Counted from the first letter of the stretch, positions 7,013 to 16,131 are shown. The stretch: 64,000 nt of DNA from Aerosticca soli (GCF_003967035.1 NZ_AP018560.1:1449001-1513000); one strand, 5' to 3'. The notes: generated from the letters alone by a model not told the origin. Translations and numbers: made by a program.

Positions 7013-7062
7013 GATGGCGGCTCCTTGCGGTTGGGGATTTACGGCAAGCACGATTCGGGCCA

Positions 7063-7290
7063 GCATCAGGCAGACCCTCCGGCAGTGATACGGGCGGCGG
7101 CGAAGAAGGCGAAGGCAATCACGATGGCGCGCAACCAGCCGCCCAGTTCGCAGCCCTTGCCGAACGGAATCACGAACGAGCGGCCGCCCGGCAGGGACAC
7201 ACTCATGTCATGCAGCGGACAGGTGGACGCAAACCCCAGCCCGCTTTGGTCGTACTCGCCCCGATTGGCGGCGTCGGCGTTCGAGTCGCC
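7063..7290 (-). repeat. 228-bp inverted repeat, copy 2, beside right dif
   Basis: Inverted copy of 4349-4576 with one mismatch. It ends two bases before the XerD arm of the right dif-like site, so the duplication boundary and the phage end nearly coincide. The two copies enclose 2.5 kb carrying pVI, Zot and the hypothetical genes. Confidence 0.95.
7066..7290 (-). pseudogene. 3' fragment of a pIII-like adsorption gene
   Basis: The minus strand encodes the last ~74 residues of the adsorption protein (GDSNADAANRGEYDQ... to the terminal membrane helix and GGSA stop). Upstream in this frame the dif site gives a stop (TAA) with no start codon between, so it is not independently expressed in the integrated state. 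It looks like a remnant or a silent donor cassette. Confidence 0.8.
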
Positions 7291-7291
7291 T

Positions 7292-7319
7292 ATTTGACAT
7301 AATAAACATTATGCGAAGT
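7292..7319 (+). repeat. dif: right dif-like site (attR), probably the functional dif
   Basis: XerD-type arm ATTTGACATAA (7292-7302), centre TAAACA (7303-7308), XerC-type arm TTATGCGAAGT (7309-7319). Both arms match the reverse complement of E. coli dif well, unlike the left site. Joining the outer arms of the two sites reconstructs a good attB (ATTTTACATAA-TAAACA-TTATGCGAAGT). A functional site after integration keeps chromosome dimer resolution. Confidence 0.88.
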
Positions 7320-7390
7320 CACGCAGGCCCAGGCGCCGGCAATGGTTCCTGTCGCCCGAAGGCTTCCGGGAGCTTCGCCACGGCTGCTTC

Positions 7391-7873
7391 ATGAGCCGGG
7401 AGGCTTGCGCCCAGTTCCTGGGCGTGAGCCTGCGCACCGTCCGCTACTGGGAAGCCGGTCGATGCCGCGTGCCGTGGTCGGCGGTGCGGCTCCTGCGGCT
7501 GCACCGGCTGGGCGATCTGGGCGCGCTGCACGACGCCTGGGCGGGCTGGACGCTGCACGCGCGGACCGGCGAGCTCGTCAGCCCGAACGGCTACCGCTTC
7601 GAGCCCGGCAAGCTGGCCCTGTGGCCGCTCCTGTGCGAGCAGGCGCGGTTCTGGCGGCAGGACTTCGCCCGCCGTACGGCCGGGGGTGTGGGGGCGAAGC
7701 CCCCGCGAGGCGAAGCCGTCACGCTCTTGATCTCGACCTCGCAGGTGGCCGTGACCTTGGTGGGCCCGCGCCCTGCCCCGGAGCTGGCGGCGTCAATGCT
7801 GACTTGTCGCTTTTCAAAAAGGGAGCGGCTCGGAGCGACTTGGGCGGTCGGCCTATCACGCTTTTTGCGCTGA
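7391..7873 (+). CDS. XafT-like (VC1465/DUF3653) Xer recombination activator
   Basis: 160 residues from the first ATG. Helix-turn-helix at the start (SREACAQFLGVSLRTVRYWE), then RLHRLGDL and the DUF3653-type block WAGWTLHARTGELVSPNGYRF. VC1465 (XafT) of TLC-phi has this build and activates XerCD at dif without FtsK. The frame stays open upstream to 7298 inside dif, with plausible residues (RQWFLSPEGFRELRHGCF) before the ATG, so the natural start may be non-ATG or lost by recombination. The C-terminal ~60 residues are less conserved-looking. Confidence 0.75.
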   Translation: MSREACAQFLGVSLRTVRYWEAGRCRVPWSAVRLLRLHRLGDLGALHDAWAGWTLHARTGELVSPNGYRFEPGKLALWPLLCEQARFWRQDFARRTAGGVGAKPPRGEAVTLLISTSQVAVTLVGPRPAPELAASMLTCRFSKRERLGATWAVGLSRFLR

Positions 7874-8237
7874 TGTGCCGGCGGTTCGAATGCCCTGACT
7901 ACCGCACCCCACTTCGCATGGATAGGTGGAGGGAAAGTGCACGGCGAGGTATCGGCGCCACGCTGCGCGAACAGCTCAGTCTGCAAGCATGGCCGCGCCG
8001 CGGCCATCATTGCAATCACCGCGGCTTAGGCGGCCTGCCGACTGCGGCATCTTGCCGATTGGCATGCCCCCGAAGGGCGGGCGTGCCGATGGAGGCTCTC
8101 AGCCCTTCGTACGGCGATCGGGATGTGTCTGGACGAAGACGAGTGGCCAGTTTAAGGGTCTCATTGGCGCGACGTGGATTTTCCACATCGCGCTCCAGTG
8201 ATCCACGAAAAACCTCTGTTTTCTGCCGAGGCTCGGC
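7874..8237. other. gene-free stretch between XafT-like gene and rplI
   Basis: No convincing ORF on either strand; one minus-strand frame (7591-8019) is mostly the shadow of the XafT-like gene. Two hairpins stand out: 8061-8087 (GGCATGCCC/GGGCGTGCC) and 8167-8193 (11 of 12 pairs, TTT loop). The second may end the leftward rplI transcript or mark the end of an integrated element. No second dif-like core was seen here, so the element carrying the XafT-like gene has no visible right boundary. Confidence 0.55.
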
Positions 8238-8687
8238 TTACTTTTCGCCGACGACGGTTACCTTGACCGTGGTCTGTACGTCCGCATGCAGGGCGATGAT
8301 GACCTCGTATTCGCCGGTGCTGCGAATCGGGCCCTCGCCCTGGATCACTTCACCCTTGTGGACTTCGTGACCGGCGGCTTGCAGCGCATCGGCGATGTCG
8401 CGCGGACCGACCGAACCGTAGAGCTTGCCTTCGGGGCTGACGTGGGCGGCGATGGTCACTTCCACGCCTTCCAGCCGTGCCTTGCGGGCCTGTGCATCGG
8501 CCAGCTGGGCGTTGGCCTTGGATTCGTACTCGGCACGGCGTTTCTCGAAGGCTTCGAGGTTCTGCGGCGTGGCCGGCACGGCCTTGCCCTGCGGCAGCAG
8601 GTAGTTGCGGCCGTAACCCGGCTTGACCTTGACCTTGTCGCCCAGGTTGCCGAGGTTGCGGACTTTCTCGAGAAGAATCAGTTCCAT
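8238..8687 (-). CDS. rplI: 50S ribosomal protein L9
   Basis: 149 residues, full length. The N-terminal domain ([33 protein letters not shown]) is the L9 signature; a long helix links to the C-terminal rRNA-binding domain. GGAACCACC precedes the start. Last gene of the rpsF-rpsR-rplI group, 161 bp after rpsR, which leaves room for a processing site or internal promoter. Confidence 0.98.
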   Translation of the reverse strand: MELILLEKVRNLGNLGDKVKVKPGYGRNYLLPQGKAVPATPQNLEAFEKRRAEYESKANAQLADAQARKARLEGVEVTIAAHVSPEGKLYGSVGPRDIADALQAAGHEVHKGEVIQGEGPIRSTGEYEVIIALHADVQTTVKVTVVGEK

Positions 8688-8848
8688 GGTGGTTCCTTTT
8701 CGTTAGCGTCGGCGAGGCCGGCGCAGCCTTGGGACGGCTGTCCGAAGGAGGGGCAGAGGAATGGGATCGGGATACGGGGAAAGTCAAGGCGTCGCGAGGT
8801 CGCCCCTTTTTTGTTTCCGATTCCCGATGCGCCATCCCTCGATGAGCT

Positions 8849-9079
8849 TCAAACGTCGTGGTTGTCGGTGTAAGGCAGCAACGCCAGGAAACGTGCCCGC
8901 TTGATCGCGGTGGCCAGCTGGCGCTGGTAGCGCGCCTTGGTGCCGGTGATGCGGCTGGGTACGATCTTGCCGTTCTCGGTGATGTACTGGCGCAGCGTGT
9001 TGAGATCCTTGTAGTCGATCTCCTTGACGTTCTCGGCAGTAAAGCGGCAGAACTTGCGGCGGCGGAAGAACTTGGACAT
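8849..9079 (-). CDS. rpsR: 30S ribosomal protein S18
   Basis: 76 residues starting [13 protein letters not shown]; the longer upstream start is rejected because S18 begins here and GGAG lies 7 nt before it. Contains the S18 core ([30 protein letters not shown]). Binds with S6 on the 30S platform. Sits 14 bp after rpsF. Confidence 0.98.
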   Translation of the reverse strand: MSKFFRRRKFCRFTAENVKEIDYKDLNTLRQYITENGKIVPSRITGTKARYQRQLATAIKRARFLALLPYTDNHDV

Positions 9080-9093
9080 GGGAAGGCTCCGGG

Positions 9094-9495
9094 TCACTCG
9101 TCGTTGTCGTTGCCGCCATCGCGGTCGGCATCATCGTCGCGGCGACGCGGGGATTTGGCGTCGTCCTTTTCCTTCGCCTTCAGGATGAAGGAAGGTTCGG
9201 TATCGGCGGCATCGCGCTTGATGATGAGATGGCGCAACACGGCATCGTTGAAACGGAAGCCCGCCTCCAGCTCGTTCAGCACGTTCTGGCTGACCTCGAT
9301 GTTGAGCAGGACGTAATGGGCCTTGGCCAGGTTCTCGATCGAGTAGGCCAGCTGGCGTCGCCCCCAGTCTTCCAGACGATGCACTTTGCCGGCGTCGCTT
9401 TCGATCAGCGTCCGGTAACGCTCGAGCATCGCCGGTACCTGTTCGCTCTGGTCGGGATGGACCAGGAACACGATTTCGTAATGACGCAGGGTCAT
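9094..9495 (-). CDS. rpsF: 30S ribosomal protein S6
   Basis: 133 residues from [17 protein letters not shown]6 core with [19 protein letters not shown], followed by an acidic and basic tail ([17 protein letters not shown]) where the family is variable. Heads the ribosomal operon; a structured leader and a promoter are visible upstream. Confidence 0.98.
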   Translation of the reverse strand: MTLRHYEIVFLVHPDQSEQVPAMLERYRTLIESDAGKVHRLEDWGRRQLAYSIENLAKAHYVLLNIEVSQNVLNELEAGFRFNDAVLRHLIIKRDAADTEPSFILKAKEKDDAKSPRRRDDDADRDGGNDNDE

Positions 9496-9539
9496 TGGAT
9501 GGATGTCCTCTTGTGGATGCGGCCCCAAAGGGCCTCGCA

Positions 9540-9563
9540 GCCTCCCGCTGGATGCGGTGAGGC
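9540..9563 (-). promoter_or_regulatory. structured rpsF leader, possible S6:S18 autoregulatory RNA
   Basis: On the minus strand the leader has a stem GCCTC-A-CCGC / GCGG-GAGGC with a 5-nt loop, plus a GGCCC hairpin nearer the start and an upstream CTGTGC/GCACAG pairing. A leader that binds the S6:S18 pair is known upstream of rpsF in many bacteria, with a CCG-containing element. The match here is by position and general shape only. Confidence 0.4.
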
Positions 9564-9606
9564 AAGGGCCTGTGCGCAGACTCAAAAAAACTGGCACAGA
9601 AGCGGA

Positions 9607-9636
9607 ATTGTAGGCTGTCGGGTGCGCTGCGGGCAA
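9607..9636 (-). promoter_or_regulatory. putative promoter of rpsF-rpsR-rplI
   Basis: Minus strand: -35 TTGCCC (9631-9636), 18-nt spacer, -10 TACAAT (9607-9612). The -10 is strong, the -35 moderate. It would give a leader of about 105 nt that contains the hairpins described for 9540-9563. Confidence 0.55.
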
Positions 9637-9699
9637 GTCGCGATCAGCCGGCGACCTGGCGGGTGAAAAGGCCCGCCCCATGGGCCGGCATCGCCGGTA

Positions 9700-10035
9700 T
9701 CAGTGCGCCTCGGCTACGGTGAAGCTTTCGCCGCAGCCGCACTGGCCGGTGGCGTTGGGATTGTGGAAGACGAAGCTCGCGTTCAGCCCCTCGCGCCGGA
9801 AGTCGATCACCGTGCCGTCCACCAGCGGCAGGCTCCTGGCATCCACCACCAACGGCACGCCATCGACCTCGATGACGCGATCCTCCGCCTCGACCGTGCC
9901 GGCCAGGTCCACCACGTAACCGAAGCCGGAACAGCCCGTGCGGCGTACGCCGAAGCGCACGCCGGCGGCCTGCGGCGACTGGGCGAGAAAGGCCTGCATG
10001 CGTTGGCGGGCGGCGGGAGTCAGTGCGAGCGTCAT
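9700..10035 (-). CDS. IscA/SufA/ErpA-type iron-sulfur carrier
   Basis: 111 residues from [13 protein letters not shown]. Has the three conserved cysteines of A-type carriers, one in [15 protein letters not shown] and two in QCGCGESF near the C-terminus. The family carries Fe-S clusters to apo-proteins. Stands alone, divergent from asnS, and away from the suf operon at 28-34 kb. Which paralogue (IscA, SufA or ErpA) cannot be settled from the sequence. Confidence 0.88.
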   Translation of the reverse strand: MTLALTPAARQRMQAFLAQSPQAAGVRFGVRRTGCSGFGYVVDLAGTVEAEDRVIEVDGVPLVVDARSLPLVDGTVIDFRREGLNASFVFHNPNATGQCGCGESFTVAEAH

Positions 10036-10178
10036 GGCGATACGGGTATTGGACTGGCAGGTCGCGGTGCCAGGGACCGCTCCATTATCATGGCAGTTTG
10101 CCTGTGCCCACGGGCACCGACAGTCTCCACTGGTCACGGTCGCCCAGACATGCGGCGGCTTTCGAGGAGTTTCAAGTC

Positions 10179-11591
<1,413 letters not shown>

Positions 11592-11605
11592 GCCTTTCGA
11601 TCTCC

Positions 11606-12388
11606 ATGCGCCCGCGTCCTCCAGCCATCGCCATGCTCGCGCTGACGCTGCTGCTCGGCGCCTGCCAGAGTGCCAAGGTGCTGGTGCCGCCCAACCTGCG
11701 GCCGACCGAGGATCCGGCCAAAACCCTGGAGCAGGCGCGGCAGAACCTTCAACAGGCCACGCCGTGCTGCACCAGCTTCGCGGACTTCTCTTACGCCAAC
11801 CTGCTGCCCTGGCGACCGAAAGCCTTCACGCTCGGCCAGGGCGGTCCGGTGGTCAACCTCAACGGCACGCACAGTTATTTCCTGGCTTTCCGGCTGCCGA
11901 CCGACGTCAAGCTGCCTTATGAGATCGCGCTGAAAGCGGAGCTCAACGGCCGTTGGCTGCATGCCAGCTATCTTTTCGCGCCGACGGTGGTGGTGCTCGA
12001 CGAGGCCTTCCAGCCGCTCGACCACCGCGACGTGACACTGTGCGAATACATGGGCTGGAGCGACAAGAGCAGCGGCGCCTTCGGCCGTTACCGGATCGAC
12101 AACCCCAAGGCGCGCTATCTGGTGATCTACAGCTCGGCGGCCCAGCAAGGCGGCTCGACCTATTGGGAGCAGTCCCCGGCGGTGTTTTCGGTCGACTCGC
12201 CGGTGGTGGCGCCGACGCAGAGCAGCTTCCGCATCCCGCACGGGCCGGACGGCACGCTCTGGGTGGGTCTGATGAATCACAGCTTCCGCAAGGCGGTCGA
12301 CAACGCGATCTGCGACAAGGCAACCCAGGGGGACGGCATCCTCAATACCCTGCGCACTGCCCTGCCGCTGCCCTGGAGCGGCAGTTGA
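11606..12388 (+). CDS. MalM-family-like lipoprotein
   Basis: 260 residues from ATG 11606; an in-frame TTG at 11588 overlapping the asnS stop is possible. Lipobox LLGAC gives a lipid-anchored protein. The region around CCTSFADFSYANL and FRLPTD resembles MalM/maltose-operon periplasmic proteins, though no maltose genes are nearby. It is followed without a gap by a small membrane protein gene. Function unknown. Confidence 0.65.
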   Translation: MRPRPPAIAMLALTLLLGACQSAKVLVPPNLRPTEDPAKTLEQARQNLQQATPCCTSFADFSYANLLPWRPKAFTLGQGGPVVNLNGTHSYFLAFRLPTDVKLPYEIALKAELNGRWLHASYLFAPTVVVLDEAFQPLDHRDVTLCEYMGWSDKSSGAFGRYRIDNPKARYLVIYSSAAQQGGSTYWEQSPAVFSVDSPVVAPTQSSFRIPHGPDGTLWVGLMNHSFRKAVDNAICDKATQGDGILNTLRTALPLPWSGS

Positions 12389-12705
12389 TCGCCGCCCTGC
12401 TCTATCTCGCCCTGCTCGCCGCAGTGGTGGTGTGCTTCGTGCTGTACTACTTTGCCCAGTACCGCATGGCATGCCGTCTGCGCGACCAGCACCCGCGCCA
12501 GTGGCAGATCATTGCCGGCAGCAATCTGTTCAGCACCTGGCTGCGGCTGCAACGCGCTTTGCGCGGCACGCGCCCGCCCCTGCCGCAGCTGCTCGAGGAT
12601 GCCGAGCTGGGGCGCTGGTATCGCATCTGGCGTGCCTCGCTGTGGCTGGCGTGGATCGGTCTGCTCGCCGCCCTGGCGGTGCAATGGCTGGCCACGCATC
12701 GCTGA
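12385..12705 (+). CDS. small two-helix membrane protein
   Basis: 106 residues from TTG 12385, which overlaps the previous stop (TTGA) and has GGAG 7 nt upstream. Two membrane segments (residues about 3-23 and 84-101) flank a basic soluble part (RQWQIIAGSNLF, LQRALRGTRPPLPQLLEDAELGRWYRIWRAS). The topology resembles UspB-type proteins, but no diagnostic identity is visible. Translationally coupled to the MalM-like gene. Confidence 0.6.
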   Translation: MIAALLYLALLAAVVVCFVLYYFAQYRMACRLRDQHPRQWQIIAGSNLFSTWLRLQRALRGTRPPLPQLLEDAELGRWYRIWRASLWLAWIGLLAALAVQWLATHR

Positions 12706-12727
12706 CGCTTTTCCATGGGGTGACATC

Positions 12728-13519
12728 ATGCAACTGGATCTCTCCGCTCGACACGCGCTGGTCTGCGGCGCCTCGCAGGGCATTGGCCGTGCCGCCGCGA
12801 TCGAGCTCGCCCGGCTGGGCGCCGACGTCACCGTGCTCGCCCGCTCGGCCGAGGCCCTGCAGGCGGTGGTCGACGCGCTGCCGCGCGTGCGCGAGGGTCA
12901 GCACCACGCCTGGCGCGTGGTCGACATGCTGGACACCCTGGCGCTGCAGACCGTGGCCGCCGACCTCGTCGCCGCCGCGCCGGCGCAGGTCCTGATCAAC
13001 AACAGCGGCGGGCCGCCGGGCGGACCGATCCACACGGCCGAGCCGGAGGCCTTCATCGCCGCCTTCCGGCAACACGTGCTTGCTGCGCAGGTGTTGATGC
13101 AGGCCGTGCTGCCCGGCATGCGTGCCGCCGGTTACGGGCGCATCGTCAACGTGATCTCGACCTCGGTGAAGGAGCCGATTCCTGGCCTTGGCGTTTCCAA
13201 TACCGTGCGGGCGGCCATGGCCGGCTGGTCCAAGACCCTCTCCGCCGAATTGGCCGCCGACGGCATCACCGTGAACAACGTGCTGCCGAGCTATACCGAG
13301 ACCGATCGGCTGCGCTGGCTGCTCGCCACCCGCGCCGCCCGCGAGGGGCGCAGCGAGGATGACATCGCCGCCGAACTCCTTTCCGATATTCCCGCCCGCC
13401 GCTTCGGCCGGCCCGAGGAAGTCGCCGCCATGATCGCCTTCCTGTGCACGCCGGCGGCAGCCTATGTGAACGGCGTCAGCATTCCCGTGGACGGCGGGCA
13501 CATCCGCGCCCTGAACTGA
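12728..13519 (+). CDS. atypical short-chain dehydrogenase/reductase-family protein
   Basis: 263 residues. Rossmann start with GASQGIGRAAA, NNSGGPPGGP in place of NNAG, and a C-terminal PVDGGHIRALN. The catalytic YxxxK is missing: aligned with classical SDRs, the Tyr is Ser and the Lys is Arg (GVSNTVRAAMAG). This belongs to a divergent FabG-like branch and may not act as an ordinary oxidoreductase. Ends 8 bp before the carbonic anhydrase gene. Confidence 0.85.
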   Translation: MQLDLSARHALVCGASQGIGRAAAIELARLGADVTVLARSAEALQAVVDALPRVREGQHHAWRVVDMLDTLALQTVAADLVAAAPAQVLINNSGGPPGGPIHTAEPEAFIAAFRQHVLAAQVLMQAVLPGMRAAGYGRIVNVISTSVKEPIPGLGVSNTVRAAMAGWSKTLSAELAADGITVNNVLPSYTETDRLRWLLATRAAREGRSEDDIAAELLSDIPARRFGRPEEVAAMIAFLCTPAAAYVNGVSIPVDGGHIRALN

Positions 13520-13527
13520 AAAAACCG

Positions 13528-14220
13528 ATGGCAACAAGCTCTTTCGACCCCGCCCACAGCCCACTGCTGGACCTGCTCGACAGCAACCGCCGCTGGTCGG
13601 CGGCGATGACCGCGCAGGATCCACGCTTCTTCGCCCGCCTGGCCGAACAGCAGTCGCCCAAGTATCTGTGGATCGGCTGCTCCGACTCGCGCGTGCCGGC
13701 CACGCAGATCGTCGATCTGCCGCCCGGCGAGATCTTCGTCCAGCGCAACGTCGCCAACGTCGTCTCGCATACCGACCTCAACTGCCTGAGCACGATCCAG
13801 TTTGCGGTGGACGTGCTCAAGGTCGAGCACATCATCGTGGTTGGTCACTATGGCTGCGGCGGCGTGCAGGCGGTGCTGGACGAGCGCCGGCTCGGTCTGG
13901 TAGACAACTGGCTGCGGCACGTGGCCGACGTGGCGCGGCGCCATGTCGGCTTTCTCGCCGCGATCGATCTGCCGCTCGAGCGCAATCGCCGGCTGTGCGA
14001 GCTCAACGCGATCGAACAGGCGATCAACGTCTGCCAGACGAGCATGGTGATGGACGCCTGGGAGCGCGGACAGCCATTGTCGATCCACGCCTGGTGCTAC
14101 AGCCTCGCCAACGGCCACATCAACGATCTGGGCCTGCACGTGTCCCAGGGCGATGCGCTGTGGCCGGCCTACGAGTCGGCCGTGCAGAGGCTGATGAGCC
14201 TGCCGTGGGCTGAGCCGTAG
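13528..14220 (+). CDS. can: beta-class carbonic anhydrase
   Basis: 230 residues. Zinc ligands in CSDSRVPA and HYGCGG, with FVQRNVANVV and the WVLGHY-like region (IIVVGHYGCGG). Interconverts CO2 and bicarbonate for carboxylation reactions. Length and motifs fit proteobacterial Can. Start chosen at MATSSF because that is where family N-termini begin. Confidence 0.95.
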   Translation: MATSSFDPAHSPLLDLLDSNRRWSAAMTAQDPRFFARLAEQQSPKYLWIGCSDSRVPATQIVDLPPGEIFVQRNVANVVSHTDLNCLSTIQFAVDVLKVEHIIVVGHYGCGGVQAVLDERRLGLVDNWLRHVADVARRHVGFLAAIDLPLERNRRLCELNAIEQAINVCQTSMVMDAWERGQPLSIHAWCYSLANGHINDLGLHVSQGDALWPAYESAVQRLMSLPWAEP

Positions 14221-14246
14221 TCGCTCCGCCCTGCGTGCTTCGGCAT

Positions 14247-14270
14247 AAAAAACCCCGGCTTGCGCCGGGG
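14247..14270 (-). terminator. intrinsic terminator of the small secreted protein gene
   Basis: Minus strand: CCCCGGC/GCCGGGG stem (14253-14270) with a 4-nt loop, followed by six T. A textbook rho-independent terminator for the leftward gene at 14295-14579; it may also catch rightward transcripts from can. Confidence 0.92.
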
Positions 14271-14294
14271 TCCGTAAGGCATGGATCTGGATGA

Positions 14295-14579
14295 TTACAT
14301 CCCGCTGCTGGACGAACTGCTGGGATGGGTCGACTGGCCGCTGCCCTCGCCGCTCTTGTGACTCTTGGTCTTGTGGTGGTGATGCATGGTCGACTTCTGG
14401 CCGGACGTACCCTGCTGGCCCGACTGGCTGCCGCCCGACGTGGACTGGTCCGATCCCGATGTGGATTGGGTGGAGCTCTGTCCGGACTGTCCGGAGCTCT
14501 GTGGCGTCGTGTCCTGGGCGAAGGCGGCGCCGCCGAACACGGCGCAGGTCAGCAGGGAAGCAAGCAAGAATTTGCGCAT
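14295..14579 (-). CDS. small secreted Ser/Gly/Gln-rich protein
   Basis: 94 residues. Signal peptide MRKFLLASLLTCAVFGGAAFA followed by QDTTPQ; GAGGA precedes the start. The mature part is low complexity (SSGQSGQSSTQSTSGSDQST) with a metal-binding-like MHHHHKTKSHK cluster and a Ser tail. It has its own terminator, so it is an independent transcript. No family recognised; such proteins are often stress- or envelope-related, but that is speculation. Confidence 0.7.
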   Translation of the reverse strand: MRKFLLASLLTCAVFGGAAFAQDTTPQSSGQSGQSSTQSTSGSDQSTSGGSQSGQQGTSGQKSTMHHHHKTKSHKSGEGSGQSTHPSSSSSSGM

Positions 14580-14743
14580 GATGGCTATCCTCGAAATGGG
14601 GTTGCGCCAGGTGCCGGAAGGCCGGATCGCCGTGGCGTCGGCAAGCCTGTGCCCCGACTCACGTATGGCGGCTGAATGAGCGTTTTTGCCGGCCGACAAG
14701 GCTCGCGCGCCCACCCGAGCCCCGTCACACCGGCCCATGCACC

Positions 14744-16087
14744 TCAATGCAGCAGCAACTCTTCCGCCGCCGTGGGATGAATGGCGATCGCCGCGCGAAG
14801 ATCCCGGCGGGTGAGTCCCTGGCGCATCGCCACGGCAAAACCCTGCAAGTATTCATCGACCCCGGGACCGAACGCATGGAGGCCAACCACGCGTTCCTCC
14901 TGGCCGACACAGAGCATCTTCACCCAGCTGCGTTCCTCGCCGTCGGCAAGCGCCTGGGACATCGGCACGAACGCATGTACATGGGCCTGGACGGCTTCGC
15001 CGTACCTCGCGCGGGCCTGGGTTTCGTCGAGACCGACACCGCCGAGCGGCGGGTCGGTGAAGGCCACGCTGGGTACGAACTCCTGCTCCAGATGGGCGTC
15101 GGGGCGACCGCCGAACCAGCGCTCGGCGAGGGCATGTCCCGCCGCAATCGCCACCGGCGTCAGCGCGCGGTTGTCGCTGACGTCGCCAAGCGCACACACG
15201 CCTGCCACAGCGGTCTCCTGATAACGATCGACGCGGATGCGTCTTCGCTCATCCAGCGCGATGCCGAGTCGATCGAGACCGGGCAGATCACTGTTGGGCA
15301 CGCGGCCGACCGCCCACAGCAAGGCATCGTAGGGTCCCAGACGCGCACCGGAGGCTTCTTCCAGATATACGGCGCCGTCGCGATACACGCGACGCACCTC
15401 GACCTGGCGGCGGATGCGCAGCCCCCGCGCCTGCATGGCCTGCGCCAGATGGCCCACCAGCTCCTCGTCGAAACCGGCGAGTAGCCGACCACGGACGAGG
15501 AGCTCGACTTCGCCGCCGAGGGCTTGCAACAGACTGGCGCATTCGGCCGCCACGTAGCCACCGCCGACCACGGCGATGCGGCCCGGCGGTCGCTCGAGAG
15601 CGAAGATGTCATCCGAGACCATGCCGAGCTCAGCGCCCGGCAGATCGGGCCGGAGCGGCCTGGCACCGGTGGCGATGGCCACCCGGGGCGCACCGAGGCG
15701 CGCGCCGGTGGCGGTTTCGACGAGATCGGACGCGAGCAAGCGGGCGTGCGCCCCGATCAGGGTGATGCCGGCCGCACGCAAGCGCTCGGCGTAGCGGCTG
15801 CGGATGCTGGCGATGTAGGCCTCGCGGCGCGCGCGGAAAAGTCGCCAGTCCAAGGCTGCCTCTGGCGCCGGCCGGAAACCGCAGGTCCGCGCAAATGCCT
15901 GCGATTGCGCCCATTGCGCGGCGTACCAGAAGGCCTTCTTCGGCACGCAACCGACGTTGACGCAGGTGCCGCCCAATCGTCCCGGATCGCAGATCGCGAC
16001 CCGTGCCCCATGCTCGGCGGCACGCAAGGCCAGGCTGAGCCCCGCCGAGCCGGCACCGAGCACGACGAGGTCGTAGCACGCGGTCAA
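14744..16087 (-). CDS. glutathione-reductase-like flavoprotein disulfide oxidoreductase
   Basis: 447 residues. FAD motif LGAGSAGLSLALRAAE, redox pair GGTCVNVGCVPKK, NAD(P) motif AVVGGGYVAAECA and a C-terminal dimer motif with HPTAAEELL. This set is typical of glutathione-disulfide reductase or close relatives. Substrate cannot be fixed from motifs alone. Read leftward with the DadA-like gene 44 bp upstream, possibly as one transcript. Confidence 0.9.
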   Translation of the reverse strand: MTACYDLVVLGAGSAGLSLALRAAEHGARVAICDPGRLGGTCVNVGCVPKKAFWYAAQWAQSQAFARTCGFRPAPEAALDWRLFRARREAYIASIRSRYAERLRAAGITLIGAHARLLASDLVETATGARLGAPRVAIATGARPLRPDLPGAELGMVSDDIFALERPPGRIAVVGGGYVAAECASLLQALGGEVELLVRGRLLAGFDEELVGHLAQAMQARGLRIRRQVEVRRVYRDGAVYLEEASGARLGPYDALLWAVGRVPNSDLPGLDRLGIALDERRRIRVDRYQETAVAGVCALGDVSDNRALTPVAIAAGHALAERWFGGRPDAHLEQEFVPSVAFTDPPLGGVGLDETQARARYGEAVQAHVHAFVPMSQALADGEERSWVKMLCVGQEERVVGLHAFGPGVDEYLQGFAVAMRQGLTRRDLRAAIAIHPTAAEELLLH

Positions 16088-16131
16088 GGCCGTTCTCCGC
16101 CGGGGCAGTGGATGAGGGGCGAAGGCATTGC

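Larger units (their letters stand above)
702..7319. mobile_element. filamentous (inovirus-type) prophage integrated at dif
   Basis: About 6.6 kb lies between equivalent bases of the two dif-like sites (713 and 7303), a typical filamentous-phage genome size. Gene order is repressor (minus strand), Rep/pII, ssDNA-binding protein, small membrane protein, coat protein with signal peptide, pIII-like, pVI-like and Zot/pI, the modular order of Ff and CTX-phi-type phages. No integrase gene is present, as expected for phages that use host XerC/XerD. The boundaries, Zot and coat genes are clear. Whether it can still be produced is unknown; all core modules look intact. Confidence 0.93.

Noticed and set aside
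7591..8019. 142-codon minus-strand ORF with a Cys/Pro-rich start
   Set aside because: Most of it is antisense to the XafT-like gene and no ribosome-binding site was seen; kept only as a remark on the gene-free stretch.
7342..8370. 342-codon plus-strand ORF across the XafT-like gene into rplI
   Set aside because: Out of frame with the HTH/DUF3653 protein, Arg/Ala/Pro-rich, and it runs antisense into rplI.
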